From: JAMXLO01 sp037201625
GTDB taxonomy: Bacteria; Pseudomonadota; Alphaproteobacteria; Acetobacterales; Acetobacteraceae
Reading direction: 5' to 3'
Length of the DNA stretch: 64,000 nucleotides
Assembly (NCBI GenBank): GCA_037201625.1
Contig: JBBCGR010000004.1
Coordinates: 1,178,001 to 1,242,000 of the forward strand
Positions 55,633 through 63,145 of the stretch are shown here, one piece after another. Under the pieces are notes generated by a model. That model had not been told where the DNA came from, did no database searches, and worked only from the letters and a program-made list of their open reading frames with translations. Each line of letters starts with the position of its first letter. Position 1 is the first letter of the stretch. Position numbers and translations under genes: made by a program.

Positions 55633-55966
55633 GCCGCGCGCACCGGGGGACGCGGACGGGGGGACGCGGACGGGCGCGCGCGGGGGGGCGCGGGGCAGCG
55701 TTCGTGTGGGTCCGTGTCCGGGTGGTCTGCGGCGTGCCCGGGTCGGGCGAGGGGCCCGGTCCGCGGCTGGCCGGTCCGGGCGTCCGGTCTCTCCCCGCTC
55801 CGTCCGTACTCCGTCGTGGTGGCAGGGCCTGGCCGCGCCATTCCTGTCTTTCGCGCCGCGCAGGACGATGTGGTGCCGTGGCCAGGACCCGGCATGACGG
55901 GAGGAAATGTCTGGTCCCAGACTGCAACCTTGACCGGACGGTCGAGGGATTGGCGCATGCCGTGCG
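55633..55966. repeat. Intergenic: G-rich run and REP-like element
   Basis: No gene seen. 55640-55700 is a G-rich low-complexity run (GGGGGACGCGGACGG repeats). 55809-55905 is a diverged member of dispersed family 1 (GTGGTGGCAGGGCCTGGCCGCGCCATTC... and GTGGCCAGGACCCGGCATGACGG). Confidence 0.5.
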
Positions 55967-56097
55967 CTAGCCGCTGCCGTCCGGCAGCAGTTGCAGCCGG
56001 ACGGCAGCGGGCTCGGTCATGTCGGTGCCGATTGCGGCATGGCGGGACGTGCCCGGCCCGCGCGGGGTGACGAGAGTGGCGGCCGGGGCGCGCGGCT

Positions 56098-56706
56098 TCA
56101 GGGTGGTCTTGGGCAGCGGGCGGGGCCTGGTGGGGCGGTAGCCGCCGGGGCGTCGGGCAGGGGGAGCGGCAATATCCGGTCGAGGATGTCCGCCACCAGG
56201 CGGGCGAGGTTGCCGCCATAGCGGATGATGAGGGCGCGCACGTCCTGCCAAAGAGGATGGTCGGGCCGGATGCCGAGGTCGCGGCAGATATCGGCGATGA
56301 CGGCGCCGATCGGGCGATGGCGGATGGCCTCGGCGATCTGCTGCGCCGAGGGGAGGGGATCGAGCCGGGCGTCCGGCTGCCGCGGTGTGGTCCGGGTGCG
56401 TGGGGTCGCGGCGGGTTTCGCGGGCGCGCGTGGCGGGGGTGGAGCGTCGAGGCGTTCGGCGCTGCGCACCAGCCGATCCTCGAGCGCCCCGGCCATCAGC
56501 AGGCCGTGGGTGATGCGGGCGAGGATCCGCGCGATGTCCTGGGTGCCGAAGGTGCGGGTGATGGCGGGGAGGCCCGCCGCCGTCGGCTGCCGCAGCGTCG
56601 CGACGAGGTCGCGGCCGTAGTCGATCAGCTTGCGGAGGAGGGCGCGCAGGCGGCCGGATGCGCTGGGTGGGGGAGGGATGGTGGGTGCGTCGGCCGTTGC
56701 TGGCAT
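56098..56706 (-). CDS. Conserved-looking hypothetical protein
   Basis: A 202-residue cytoplasmic protein. The first half is helical (SGRLRALLRKLIDYGRDLVA, DIARILARITHGLLMAG), followed by a Pro/Arg-rich linker and a second helical block (SAQQIAEAIRHRPIGAVIAD, DLGIRPDHPLWQDVRALIIR, RLVADILDRILPLPLP). The block with RPIGAVIADICRDLGI resembles proteins I associate with Acetobacteraceae without a known function. The annotated end may be false: another frame continues with coding-like codons to a stop at 55967 (KPRAPAATLVTPRGPG, TEPAAVRLQLLPDG), as if one C were missing near 56120. Confidence 0.65.
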   Translation of the reverse strand: MPATADAPTIPPPPSASGRLRALLRKLIDYGRDLVATLRQPTAAGLPAITRTFGTQDIARILARITHGLLMAGALEDRLVRSAERLDAPPPPRAPAKPAATPRTRTTPRQPDARLDPLPSAQQIAEAIRHRPIGAVIADICRDLGIRPDHPLWQDVRALIIRYGGNLARLVADILDRILPLPLPDAPAATAPPGPARCPRPP

Positions 56707-56815
56707 GGGGGTGAGGAGACCATGGTAGGGCGGCGCGTGGCAAGGAATATTTCCCTAACACGGGGCGCGTTGATCGGCCCGGGAGCTTCCGGATATATAC
56801 CCGGCGACATACGAC

Positions 56816-57139
56816 ATGGTCGACCTTGGCCAGTCGTGCAGAGAAGCGAGCGGTGGCGAGTCATCGATCCAGACAGGCCGACCGGGGCATCGTTTGATTC
56901 GAACTCCAGACCTTCACCAGACCTTCAAAGGAGATCGCGACCTGATCCGCGCGCTCGCGCGGAAGCTGGTCGAGCAGGGGCCGGAGGCGGGGCCGATCCG
57001 CCGGGCGGTGCAGCAGGCGGTTTCCGGCGAGCCTGGCAGGTCCGGGCGCATCCTGGCGGCGTTGCGCCGCTCGCCCCTGGTCGGCGCCGGGCTCGACGTG
57101 ACGCGCCCGCGTGACGAGGGGCGCGAGGTCGATCTGTGA
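56816..57139 (+). CDS. Putative antitoxin of a PIN-domain toxin-antitoxin pair (N-terminus uncertain)
   Basis: A frame of up to 107 residues whose end GRILAALRRSPLVGAGLDVTRPRDEGREVDL (residues 77-107) is typical of antitoxins that precede FitB/VapC toxins: an Arg-containing C-terminal peptide that plugs the toxin site. The stop overlaps the toxin GTG (GTGA). The N-terminal 45 residues do not look like a ribbon-helix-helix or AbrB domain, so the DNA-binding part may be lost or out of frame. An AAAGGAG site at 56929 has no ATG after it. Confidence 0.5.
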   Translation: MVDLGQSCREASGGESSIQTGRPGHRLIRTPDLHQTFKGDRDLIRALARKLVEQGPEAGPIRRAVQQAVSGEPGRSGRILAALRRSPLVGAGLDVTRPRDEGREVDL

Positions 57140-57495
57140 CGCGGTATCTGCTCGATACCAACATTATCAGCAACGTCGTCAAGCCGCAGCCTTCGGAGTC
57201 GTTACTCGCCTGGATGGCGGCCCGGTGGAACGAGGATTTGTTCATCGCGTCGCTCACGGTCGCGGAAATCCGCCGTGGCATCCTGGGGAAGGCGCCTGGC
57301 AGAAAGCGGGCGGCGCTCGAGGCGTGGTTCTCTGGCGCGGATGGCCCACAGGCGCTGTTTGCCGGCCGCATCCTGCCGTTCGATGAAGCGGCGGCGCTGG
57401 TTTGGGCGCGCCTGATGGCGGAGGCCCGGACGGCCGGTCGGCCACGCAGCGCGCTCGACATGGTCATCGCCGCGGTGGCGGTGGCGCCGACCTGA
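57136..57495 (+). CDS. PIN-domain ribonuclease toxin VapC/FitB-like, C-terminally truncated
   Basis: A 119-residue PIN-domain protein that would cleave RNA: acidic residues in YLLDTNIISNVV (Asp7), VAEIRRGI (Glu) and RSALDMVIAAVAVA (Asp). Family members are about 135-140 residues and continue with an xTxNxxDF segment carrying a further acidic residue. Here the protein stops right after the AAVAVA helix, and base composition drops at that point. It may therefore be inactive, cut by insertion of the low-GC segment to its right. Coupled to the antitoxin by a GTGA overlap. Confidence 0.72.
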   Translation: MTRYLLDTNIISNVVKPQPSESLLAWMAARWNEDLFIASLTVAEIRRGILGKAPGRKRAALEAWFSGADGPQALFAGRILPFDEAAALVWARLMAEARTAGRPRSALDMVIAAVAVAPT

Positions 57496-57540
57496 CCCAC
57501 TACTTGCCGACCATTTTCATACGGCTAAGCAATGGACTAT

Positions 57541-57888
57541 CTATTTTGCTCTGTAGTTATCCTGCTTTGGTGCGATGACTGTGACAGAAGCTGCTTCGTG
57601 AAGAATCTTAGCCGTGTCCTCTGCTGACATGCCCATTGTTTGAACAATACGCCCATCCTTGGTCTGAATCATCACTCTGCGAGAAGCCCTACCGTTGAGC
57701 CACGCAACGAGTACCTTTCCGAACGGCAAAGCAATGGTGGCAATACCCCTTAGAAGCTCCAGAGTCTCGGTGGAAGCCACCAATCCTACCGGACGTCGCG
57801 CCACAAGCTGCAACCCATGTGAATCGCAGAGCTTGCGGAATTCTGCATTGTCGAATCCTCCAAGCACAACGCGCAAATGAGTCATCAT
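57541..57888 (-). CDS. Small hypothetical protein, possibly EACC1-like
   Basis: A 115-residue frame in the low-GC island. The order FRKLCDSHGLQLVARR, a hydrophobic helix (LLRGIATIALPFGKVLVAWL), NGRASRRVMIQTKDGRIVQT and AEDTAKILHEAA recalls the EACC1 effector-associated domain: strand-helix, amphipathic helix, then a strand with -DGR- and a final helix. EACC1 proteins accompany effector domains of biological-conflict systems. The resemblance is a judgement by eye. No effector gene is adjacent. Confidence 0.5.
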   Translation of the reverse strand: MMTHLRVVLGGFDNAEFRKLCDSHGLQLVARRPVGLVASTETLELLRGIATIALPFGKVLVAWLNGRASRRVMIQTKDGRIVQTMGMSAEDTAKILHEAASVTVIAPKQDNYRAK

Positions 57889-58020
57889 CGCCCCTATCCG
57901 CAGAAGCCATCGGGAGAATATGCTGGCAGAATAACGGCAGGAGTGGCAATGCTTCCTGTAACCGACGAGCAGTGCAGCCGCTGCACACCTCGGGACGACT
58001 ATCGTTACCCAGGGAGCAAT

Positions 58021-58064
58021 CTAGAGCAGATTCCGTTCGTGTAGGCTCACGGAACCCGCTCTAG
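58021..58064. repeat. Palindromic element with CTAGAGC/GCTCTAG ends
   Basis: Left arm CTAGAGCAGATTCCGT and right arm ACGGAACCCGCTCTAG pair with two mismatches. Elements with such ends and a CCGTTC/GGAA core are scattered in intergenic regions of many alphaproteobacteria. The related GCGCGATTCACCGCTCCAGT... and CTCTAGCGC motif follows (58080-58130) and may be part of the same unit. Confidence 0.6.
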
Positions 58065-58065
58065 C

Positions 58066-58389
58066 TTGATGTCTGAGAGCGCGATTCACCGCTCCAGTGA
58101 ATCTACCTGCGCGGATCACACTCTAGCGCGTTACATCGGCTGGGTCTTCGGCACAGCTCCGGCAGATGTGGTTGGGATCATACCTGCCGCTCTGTTGCGG
58201 GCAGTTAAGACGCTGATTGCTGATATTCTCGATCAAAGGTCTCGCGGTTTCGGATCAGACGTGCGCGGGCTCAATGGTTTCTCGACTATACTGTTCAGTC
58301 GGAGTCAGCGGCGGCCGAGATTTCTTGCACATCTCGGGCTGATTGCCAATGCGGTGGTGATCGGGGTAAATACGAGGAACGAACGATAG
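58066..58389 (+). CDS. Doubtful small reading frame
   Basis: A 107-residue frame beginning inside the palindromic unit. The middle part (LARYIGWVFGTAPADVVGII, AALLRAVKTLIADILDQRSR) could form amphipathic helices but matches no family I know, and no ribosome site precedes it. Listed only because it is the longest frame in this gap. Confidence 0.2.
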   Translation: MMSESAIHRSSESTCADHTLARYIGWVFGTAPADVVGIIPAALLRAVKTLIADILDQRSRGFGSDVRGLNGFSTILFSRSQRRPRFLAHLGLIANAVVIGVNTRNER

Positions 58390-58450
58390 ACCCGGCGGTG
58401 CGGGTGCTGGCTTCGGATCCGGACGCTTTGCGTAGGAGGGCGAGAGAAAC

Positions 58451-59750
58451 ATGTTGAAGGTTAGTCGGTCTTTGGACGTCGGGCGTTTGCAGGAAACAAC
58501 CCTTGCAGACGAAGGTGTCCTTGAGAGTGTCCTGCGTGATCTTATCTTTAATAACCGCCAGCTTGCCCTAGCAGGCTGCTGAAGAACGCCTTTCGGCCGC
58601 CGCCCGGGATATATTGATTCGCGCGTGATGCTCGGCGCGAAACGGTGATGCGCCTACGAAGAGTCTGCGATTCATTTCTGTCACTCGTTGCCTGCCCGCC
58701 GGACTTTTTCAGCAGCCTGCTAGCCGAGATCGACGAGGCGAATTTAGTGCTCCTGGCCACGAATCAGTTGCTCACCTCGCTATCCGTGACAGAATCGACT
58801 TGCTTGGCTTGGATACGGATGGAGCCACAGTGATCATCGAGCTAAAGCGTGGTAAGCACAAGCTACAATTGCTTCAGGCGGTATCATATGCTGCTATGAT
58901 TGCCAGCAGGCCGACTGAGTGGTTCAAGCAACAATTGACGCCGGATCAGCTCGATGACCTCCAGAACGGGGGGCTTTCAGAAGGTCTGGACCGGCCTATT
59001 AACAAGACGCAACGAATTGTACTGAGCGCAGAAGAGTTCGAGCCTCAGGTGATTATTGCATCAAGGTGGCTTCGTGAGTTTGGTATTGGCGCGAAATGCA
59101 TAGAACTTAAGGTAACAAGAGACGAGGCAGATCCAGAATTACGCTATATGCAGTTCGCTCAGATCTTTCCATCACCCTACACAGACTATCTTGTGCCCGA
59201 TCTTGCTGATTCGATGCCCCCCGAATTTGCGGGACTGCTCGCGGACTTGAAGGCTTACGCATCATCCCGTTCATCCAATACTGGAGCGTCACCAAGGCCG
59301 CATTCTGCCCAGGGTGCGAAGGCTAACCCCACCGACCGGGAAAGCTTCCTAAGTTCATTGAGACGTCCCGAACTCGTGGAATTTGCGAAGCGGTGGGAGG
59401 AGAACGGCGAAAAGATACTGCCTGACTCTGGTTACCGCCTGGTTTTCCCGCGTACAAGAGAGCGCTGGCGGGTCCAACTCAGAGGCGACTATGCGTGGGT
59501 CATGCAAAATGGGCGATTTGAGGAAGACAAGAAATTTTGGAAGGACCGATTGAGCCACGAGGCACGCATACGTGTCCTTCGGGACGGAGCGAGATTACAC
59601 TTCGACCTACGCACCAAACCGGACCTCGACGCCTTCTGGACGGCAATCAACGGCACCTCAAGACGATACACTTCAGCACGGTCTAACCTTCCAACTGGCA
59701 CAAGTGCCCGTTCAGTGCATCGTGCCTTCCGTTATGAGCGGGTGAAGTAG
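58451..59750 (+). pseudogene. PD-(D/E)XK nuclease-like gene interrupted by a MITE
   Basis: A start with a clear GGAGG site opens MLKVSRSLDVGRLQETTLAD ... VLESVLRDLIFNNRQLAL, which runs into a 156-base element at 58568. Coding resumes at about 58722 in another frame: EFSAPGHESVAHLAIRDRID, LLGLDTDGATVIIELKRGK, then about 300 residues to the stop at 59750. RIDLLGLD...VIIELK is the D-x-n-ExK core of the restriction-endonuclease fold seen in DUF91/NucS-like nucleases. The C-terminal third (LSSLRRPELVEFAKRWEENG, RWRVQLRGDYAWVMQNGRFE) looks like a separate binding domain. Precise removal of the element with one CTAG does not restore frame, so the gene has decayed further or lacks some bases. Confidence 0.65.
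58568..58723. mobile_element. Miniature inverted-repeat element (MITE) with CTAGCAGGCTGCTGAA ends
   Basis: A 156-bp element bounded by CTAGCAGGCTGCTGAA and its exact complement TTCAGCAGCCTGCTAG (16-bp terminal inverted repeats), with the inner extension AAAAAGTCC on the right side. It encodes no transposase. The ends resemble those of IS1182/IS5-like elements with GGACTTTTTCAGCAGCCTGC termini, so it was probably moved in trans. CTAG at both edges may be the target duplication. Confidence 0.8.
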
Positions 59751-59921
59751 GTCGGTCTCAGCTCGAGCGATTGCCGGCTACGCCGTGCACGTCAGTCGTA
59801 TAGCAACTGCGACTCGGGCGCGCACACCGCCGAGGCCAAGCGCATATGGCACCAGTGGGCAGGTGCGATATGCGGCCGGGTTCGCCACTGCCCAAGATCA
59901 ACGGTTTGCTTCTGTTCAACG

Positions 59922-60320
59922 TCACGGACTTTGCACAAAGGCGGCGGGCGTGATGATGGGGATGTCCCGAAAGGGGTGCAGCACGAGCAGATCGGCATCG
60001 CCACTGACGATGAGATCTGCTTTCCCGTTGACCGCCAGTTCAAGGAACTTGTCATCCTTCGGGTCGCGGCAGGCAATAATGCGTTCGGCAATGGGCACAA
60101 GCTCCGCACTTGCCATCAACTCGTTCAACCGTTCGCGCGCGGCCGGCGCAATCAGCCGCGCCAGGTACGGGCGGGCGATCACCTCCCGGAGTTCCGCCTC
60201 AGTCACACGGGACTTCAGCACCACATCCCGCTGCGAGGCCTGATACACCGCGAGGCTCGGGACCGTCTGCGCCTTGATCGCAGCACTGACGAGGACGCTG
60301 GTGTCGATGACAATCCTCAT
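59922..60320 (-). CDS. PIN-family toxin of a toxin-antitoxin pair (COG1569 type)
   Basis: A 132-residue PIN-domain ribonuclease of the putative toxin group that includes COG1569. Acidic residues in VIDTSVLVSAAI (Asp6), TEAELREVI (Glu), CRDPKDDKFLELAV (Asp-Asp) and VSGDADLL (Asp) complete the site, so unlike the VapC at 57136 this one is full-length. Start overlaps the antitoxin stop by four bases (ATGA). Stop lies in a low-complexity gap of 170 bases after the nuclease pseudogene. Confidence 0.88.
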   Translation of the reverse strand: MRIVIDTSVLVSAAIKAQTVPSLAVYQASQRDVVLKSRVTEAELREVIARPYLARLIAPAARERLNELMASAELVPIAERIIACRDPKDDKFLELAVNGKADLIVSGDADLLVLHPFRDIPIITPAAFVQSP

Positions 60321-60550
60321 CCGAGGCGGGTGGCAACGTCCTCTCTCGCCTGTTCGATGAGCCGGTCGATGTCGTCATCGCTCAGCCCGGCAGCGACGAC
60401 CAGCTTGCGTGACTCCCGGCGGCCGGGAAACACCTCCGGCTCGATCGTCAATGTCACACGTTCATCGTCGCTCATGCCGCGACGTTTCAGGGCGTCGGCA
60501 ATCTCTCCGACCGTGACCTCGATCACCTCACGTGGTGCGGCCATCTCCAT
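60317..60550 (-). CDS. Antitoxin partner of the PIN toxin
   Basis: A 77-residue acidic protein preceding and overlapping the toxin gene. N-terminal PREVIEVTVGEIADALKRRG and C-terminal DDDIDRLIEQAREDVATRLG helices flank a strand region (RVTLTIEPEVFPGRRESRKL), a layout typical of antitoxins that neutralise COG1569 toxins. It may start at the first ATG (60550) or the third codon. Expected to autorepress the pair. Confidence 0.78.
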   Translation of the reverse strand: MEMAAPREVIEVTVGEIADALKRRGMSDDERVTLTIEPEVFPGRRESRKLVVAAGLSDDDIDRLIEQAREDVATRLG

Positions 60551-60637
60551 ACCCTTTCCGGAACAGGCGAAGCGCCCTGACCGAGCAGGCCCACGCTACC
60601 ACAGCCGGCACGCCCGGACATCATGCGTCACCGCCCC

Positions 60638-62284
60638 CTACCCCCGCGCACAGAAGCACGACACCGCCACCGGCACATCGGCCCGCGCCGCGGCGATCTC
60701 CACCCGCTGGCGGATCAGCGCCGCCTCCACCGTCTCGCCGCGCCGCTCCAGGCAGTCCAGCAGACCGCGCAGCGCCCACACATTGTCCGGATGGATCTGC
60801 GCCCGCGGCAGCGCACCGCCCAGCCCCAGATCCTCGCGATACACCGCCTCGGCCTCCGCCGCCCGGCCCTGCTCCAGCAGCAGCGCGCCCAGCGCGTGGC
60901 GCACCGGCTGCATCCAGCCCCACGGCTCGTCGTACGGCAGGTCATCCTCCAGCGCCACCGCCGCGCGCAGATGCGCGAACGCCGCATCATGCGCACCGCG
61001 GCGATACAGGATCTCGCCCGCCAGCATCGCATCGGCGATCGCCAGCAGCGCCGTGCAGGTCACGTTGTGCAGCAGCCGCGAGTCCGGCACGCGCGCCGCC
61101 GCCGCACGGAACAGCGCCTGCTCCGCCTCGGCCGCCGCCACATCCCCGAGTGCCGCGAGCGCCACGCCGCGCGCGTAGTGCAGCATCGCCACCGTGTTGC
61201 AGTACAGCGCCGGGTCCGAGGGCAGCGTCTGCGCCAGGATCTCGTGCCACTTGCCGAAGCGCACCAGCACGTGCTGGCGGATCGCGACGTAGCTCTCGAA
61301 GAAATCCGCCATCGGCGGCGAGGGCACGCGCAGGAACGCCTCCGGCATCGTCTCCACCAACTCGTCGGCCGCGGCGATGGCGGGCGCGAACTGGCCCAGG
61401 AACATCGCGCCATAGGCAGCGAAATGGTAATTGTGTACGCGGTAGCCCGAGTAGAAATTCATCGGCCCGGCGCGGTCGTAGAACCTGCGGTCGGCGACGA
61501 TGGCCTTCTGGTTCCAGTGCATCGCGTCGCGATACTGGCCGCACTGGATGTCGATATGCGTCGGCATGTGCGTCAGGTGGCCCATGTCGGCGAACTGCTC
61601 GCGCAGCGCATCGCCGGTGACCAGCGCGGCCTCGGGATGCGGCGACATCTCCATCAGGTGCACGTGCAGGTGCAGCAGGCCGGGATGGCGCATCGCATCC
61701 GGCTGGTCGCGGAAGGCATCCTCGAGCACCGTGCGCGCCTCCAGCGTGCCGGCGCCTGGCGTGGGCTCGCCGGTGCGCGCGTTCCACATCTGCCAGGGCG
61801 TGCGGTTGAGGATCGCCTCGACAAAGATGGCGCGCAGGTCGAGGTCGGCGGGATGCGCCCGGTGAGCGGCGCGCATGGCGTCGGCGAAGGCGTCGTTCCA
61901 GGGCTTCTGGTCCTCGATCGGATCGCGCTGCGGATAGCGGGCGGGCAGCGCCTCGATCATCGCGCGCTCCGGGGCGCTGACGGTGGCGGCGCGCGCGAGG
62001 GCGGCGCGCGATGCGTCGTAGGAGCGGGCGAGGGCGGCGGCCTTGCCCGGCGCGTCCATCAGGTCCCAGGGAAAGTTGTAGTTGGGACCGGCGGCGTAGC
62101 CGATGCCCCAGTGCGCCATCGCGCAGTCGGGGTCGGCCCGCAGCGCCTGCTCGAAGCAGGCGAGTGCTTCCTCGTGGTGGTAGCCGTAGCACCAGTTGAG
62201 GCCGCGATCGAACCAGCGCTGCGCATCGGCCGAGGCCGTGGTGATGCTGCGGGCGTAGCGGCCGAGATCGTAGGGATAGTCCAT
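60638..62284 (-). CDS. Tetratricopeptide-repeat protein
   Basis: A 548-residue helical-repeat protein. The first TPR is plain (DAQRWFDRGLNWCYGYHHEE, ALACFEQALRADPDCAMAHW) and later helices include HWNQKAIVADRRF, NYHFAAYGAMFLGQFAPAI and AVYREDLGLGG. There is no signal peptide, so it is likely cytosolic. Conserved-looking His/Met/Trp-rich stretches (HLHVHLMEMSPHPEAA, HLTHMPTHIDIQCGQY) resemble a widespread family of TPR proteins of unknown function in which histidines could bind metal. The ATG at 62284 follows GGGGAGC. Divergent from the cupin gene. Confidence 0.85.
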   Translation of the reverse strand: MDYPYDLGRYARSITTASADAQRWFDRGLNWCYGYHHEEALACFEQALRADPDCAMAHWGIGYAAGPNYNFPWDLMDAPGKAAALARSYDASRAALARAATVSAPERAMIEALPARYPQRDPIEDQKPWNDAFADAMRAAHRAHPADLDLRAIFVEAILNRTPWQMWNARTGEPTPGAGTLEARTVLEDAFRDQPDAMRHPGLLHLHVHLMEMSPHPEAALVTGDALREQFADMGHLTHMPTHIDIQCGQYRDAMHWNQKAIVADRRFYDRAGPMNFYSGYRVHNYHFAAYGAMFLGQFAPAIAAADELVETMPEAFLRVPSPPMADFFESYVAIRQHVLVRFGKWHEILAQTLPSDPALYCNTVAMLHYARGVALAALGDVAAAEAEQALFRAAAARVPDSRLLHNVTCTALLAIADAMLAGEILYRRGAHDAAFAHLRAAVALEDDLPYDEPWGWMQPVRHALGALLLEQGRAAEAEAVYREDLGLGGALPRAQIHPDNVWALRGLLDCLERRGETVEAALIRQRVEIAAARADVPVAVSCFCARG

Positions 62285-62437
62285 GGCGGGCGCTCCCCGG
62301 GGGATTCTGGACGGTGGTCGGCGACTGTACCTGGCGCGGCTGCGATGGTGCAACGAAATCCCGGCTGCGGCGCGGCGCACTGGACGGGAGGCCGGGCGAG
62401 GGGCGATAGGGTTGCGCTCCGCAAGGAGGACCTGCCG

Positions 62438-62854
62438 ATGCGACACCCCTGGCTGGGCGCGAGTGCACTGCTGCTGTTGCTGCCGCTCGGCGCGACATCG
62501 GCCGAACCCGTGGTCGTCACCCCGCTCATGGCCACCGCCGTGACGGTGAGCGGCCAGCCGATCGTGCTGCCGCAGAAGGACGTGCACCTGGCGGTCTCGA
62601 CCTACGACATCGCCGCCGGCGCGAGGCTGCCGGAGCATCGGCATCCGTTCGCGCGCTACGCCTATGTGCTGGCGGGCACGCTGGAGGTGACCAACGTCGA
62701 GACCGGCCGCAGCGAGACCTTCAAGGCCGGCGATTTCATCGTCGAGGCGATCGGCCAGTGGCACAAGGCGGTCAATCTCGGCACCGACGCCGTGCGGCTG
62801 CTGGTGATCGACCAGACCGAGGGCGCGCAGGGCAACACGGTGCTGCGGCCGTAG
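62438..62854 (+). CDS. Secreted cupin-domain protein
   Basis: A 138-residue single-domain cupin with signal peptide (PWLGASALLLLLPLGATSA). Cupin motif 1 is GARLPEHRHPFARYAYVLAG (metal-binding His-x-His and Glu-like positions) and motif 2 is GDFIVEAIGQWHKAVNLG, with the second-motif histidine. It is therefore a probable periplasmic metal-binding protein or small oxidase/isomerase. A perfect AAGGAGGA lies seven bases before the ATG at 62438. Followed by a hairpin-rich gap before glpX. Confidence 0.87.
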   Translation: MRHPWLGASALLLLLPLGATSAEPVVVTPLMATAVTVSGQPIVLPQKDVHLAVSTYDIAAGARLPEHRHPFARYAYVLAGTLEVTNVETGRSETFKAGDFIVEAIGQWHKAVNLGTDAVRLLVIDQTEGAQGNTVLRP

Positions 62855-62862
62855 CCGGCCGT

Positions 62863-63095
62863 TCGGGGCTTCACCCCGGACCCCGACCAAGGGGCGCTGC
62901 GCCCTGGACCCCCGCCGAGGGCGGAGCCCTCGGGACCCCGGACTCTGGCTTGGGTGGGAGGGAGGCCCCTACTCGGGCCTCCCTCCCACCCAAGCCAAAA
63001 TTGGGATTGCAAAGGCTGCGCCTTTGCTGGAGGTCCAGGAGGCAACGCCTCCTGGCGGGTTCCAGGGCGGAGCCCTGCGCGCGCATTGGGCGGCG
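62863..63095. repeat. Array of consecutive short hairpins, including one perfect 22-bp stem
   Basis: At least six hairpins in a row: GGGGCTTCACCCC, GGGCGCTGCGCCC, CCGAGGGC-GGA-GCCCTCGG, a perfect 22-bp-arm palindrome at 62947-62996 with a 6-base loop, CAAAGGC-TGC-GCCTTTG, AGGAGGC-AAC-GCCTCCT and CAGGGC-GGA-GCCCTG. Most have three-base loops. No T-run follows the long stem, so it is not a standard terminator. The array lies between the cupin stop and the glpX start. Confidence 0.8.
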
Positions 63096-63145
63096 CGCGC
63101 AGTCCTGCTAGTCTGCCGGGAATCCCACCGCCCGGAGGAACGCCC

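Larger units (their letters stand above)
57889..58450. other. Low-GC stretch with palindromic element
   Basis: Contains a palindromic repeat at 58021-58064 and a weak open frame 58066-58389. The ribosome site GGAGGG at 58435 belongs to the nuclease gene starting at 58451. No RNA gene seen. Confidence 0.4.

Noticed and set aside
58568..58723. Element considered as a complete insertion sequence
   Set aside because: Too short (156 bp) and without a transposase frame; also precise excision with one CTAG copy does not restore the nuclease frame, so simple reversible insertion is not supported.
60623..62854. 743-residue plus-strand frame reaching into the cupin gene
   Set aside because: Only the last 138 residues are real (cupin with its own perfect ribosome site); the rest is antisense to the TPR protein and Arg/His-rich.
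62947..62996. Perfect 22-bp stem considered as a rho-independent terminator
   Set aside because: Followed by AAAATTGGG, not a T-run, on either strand; part of a hairpin array instead.
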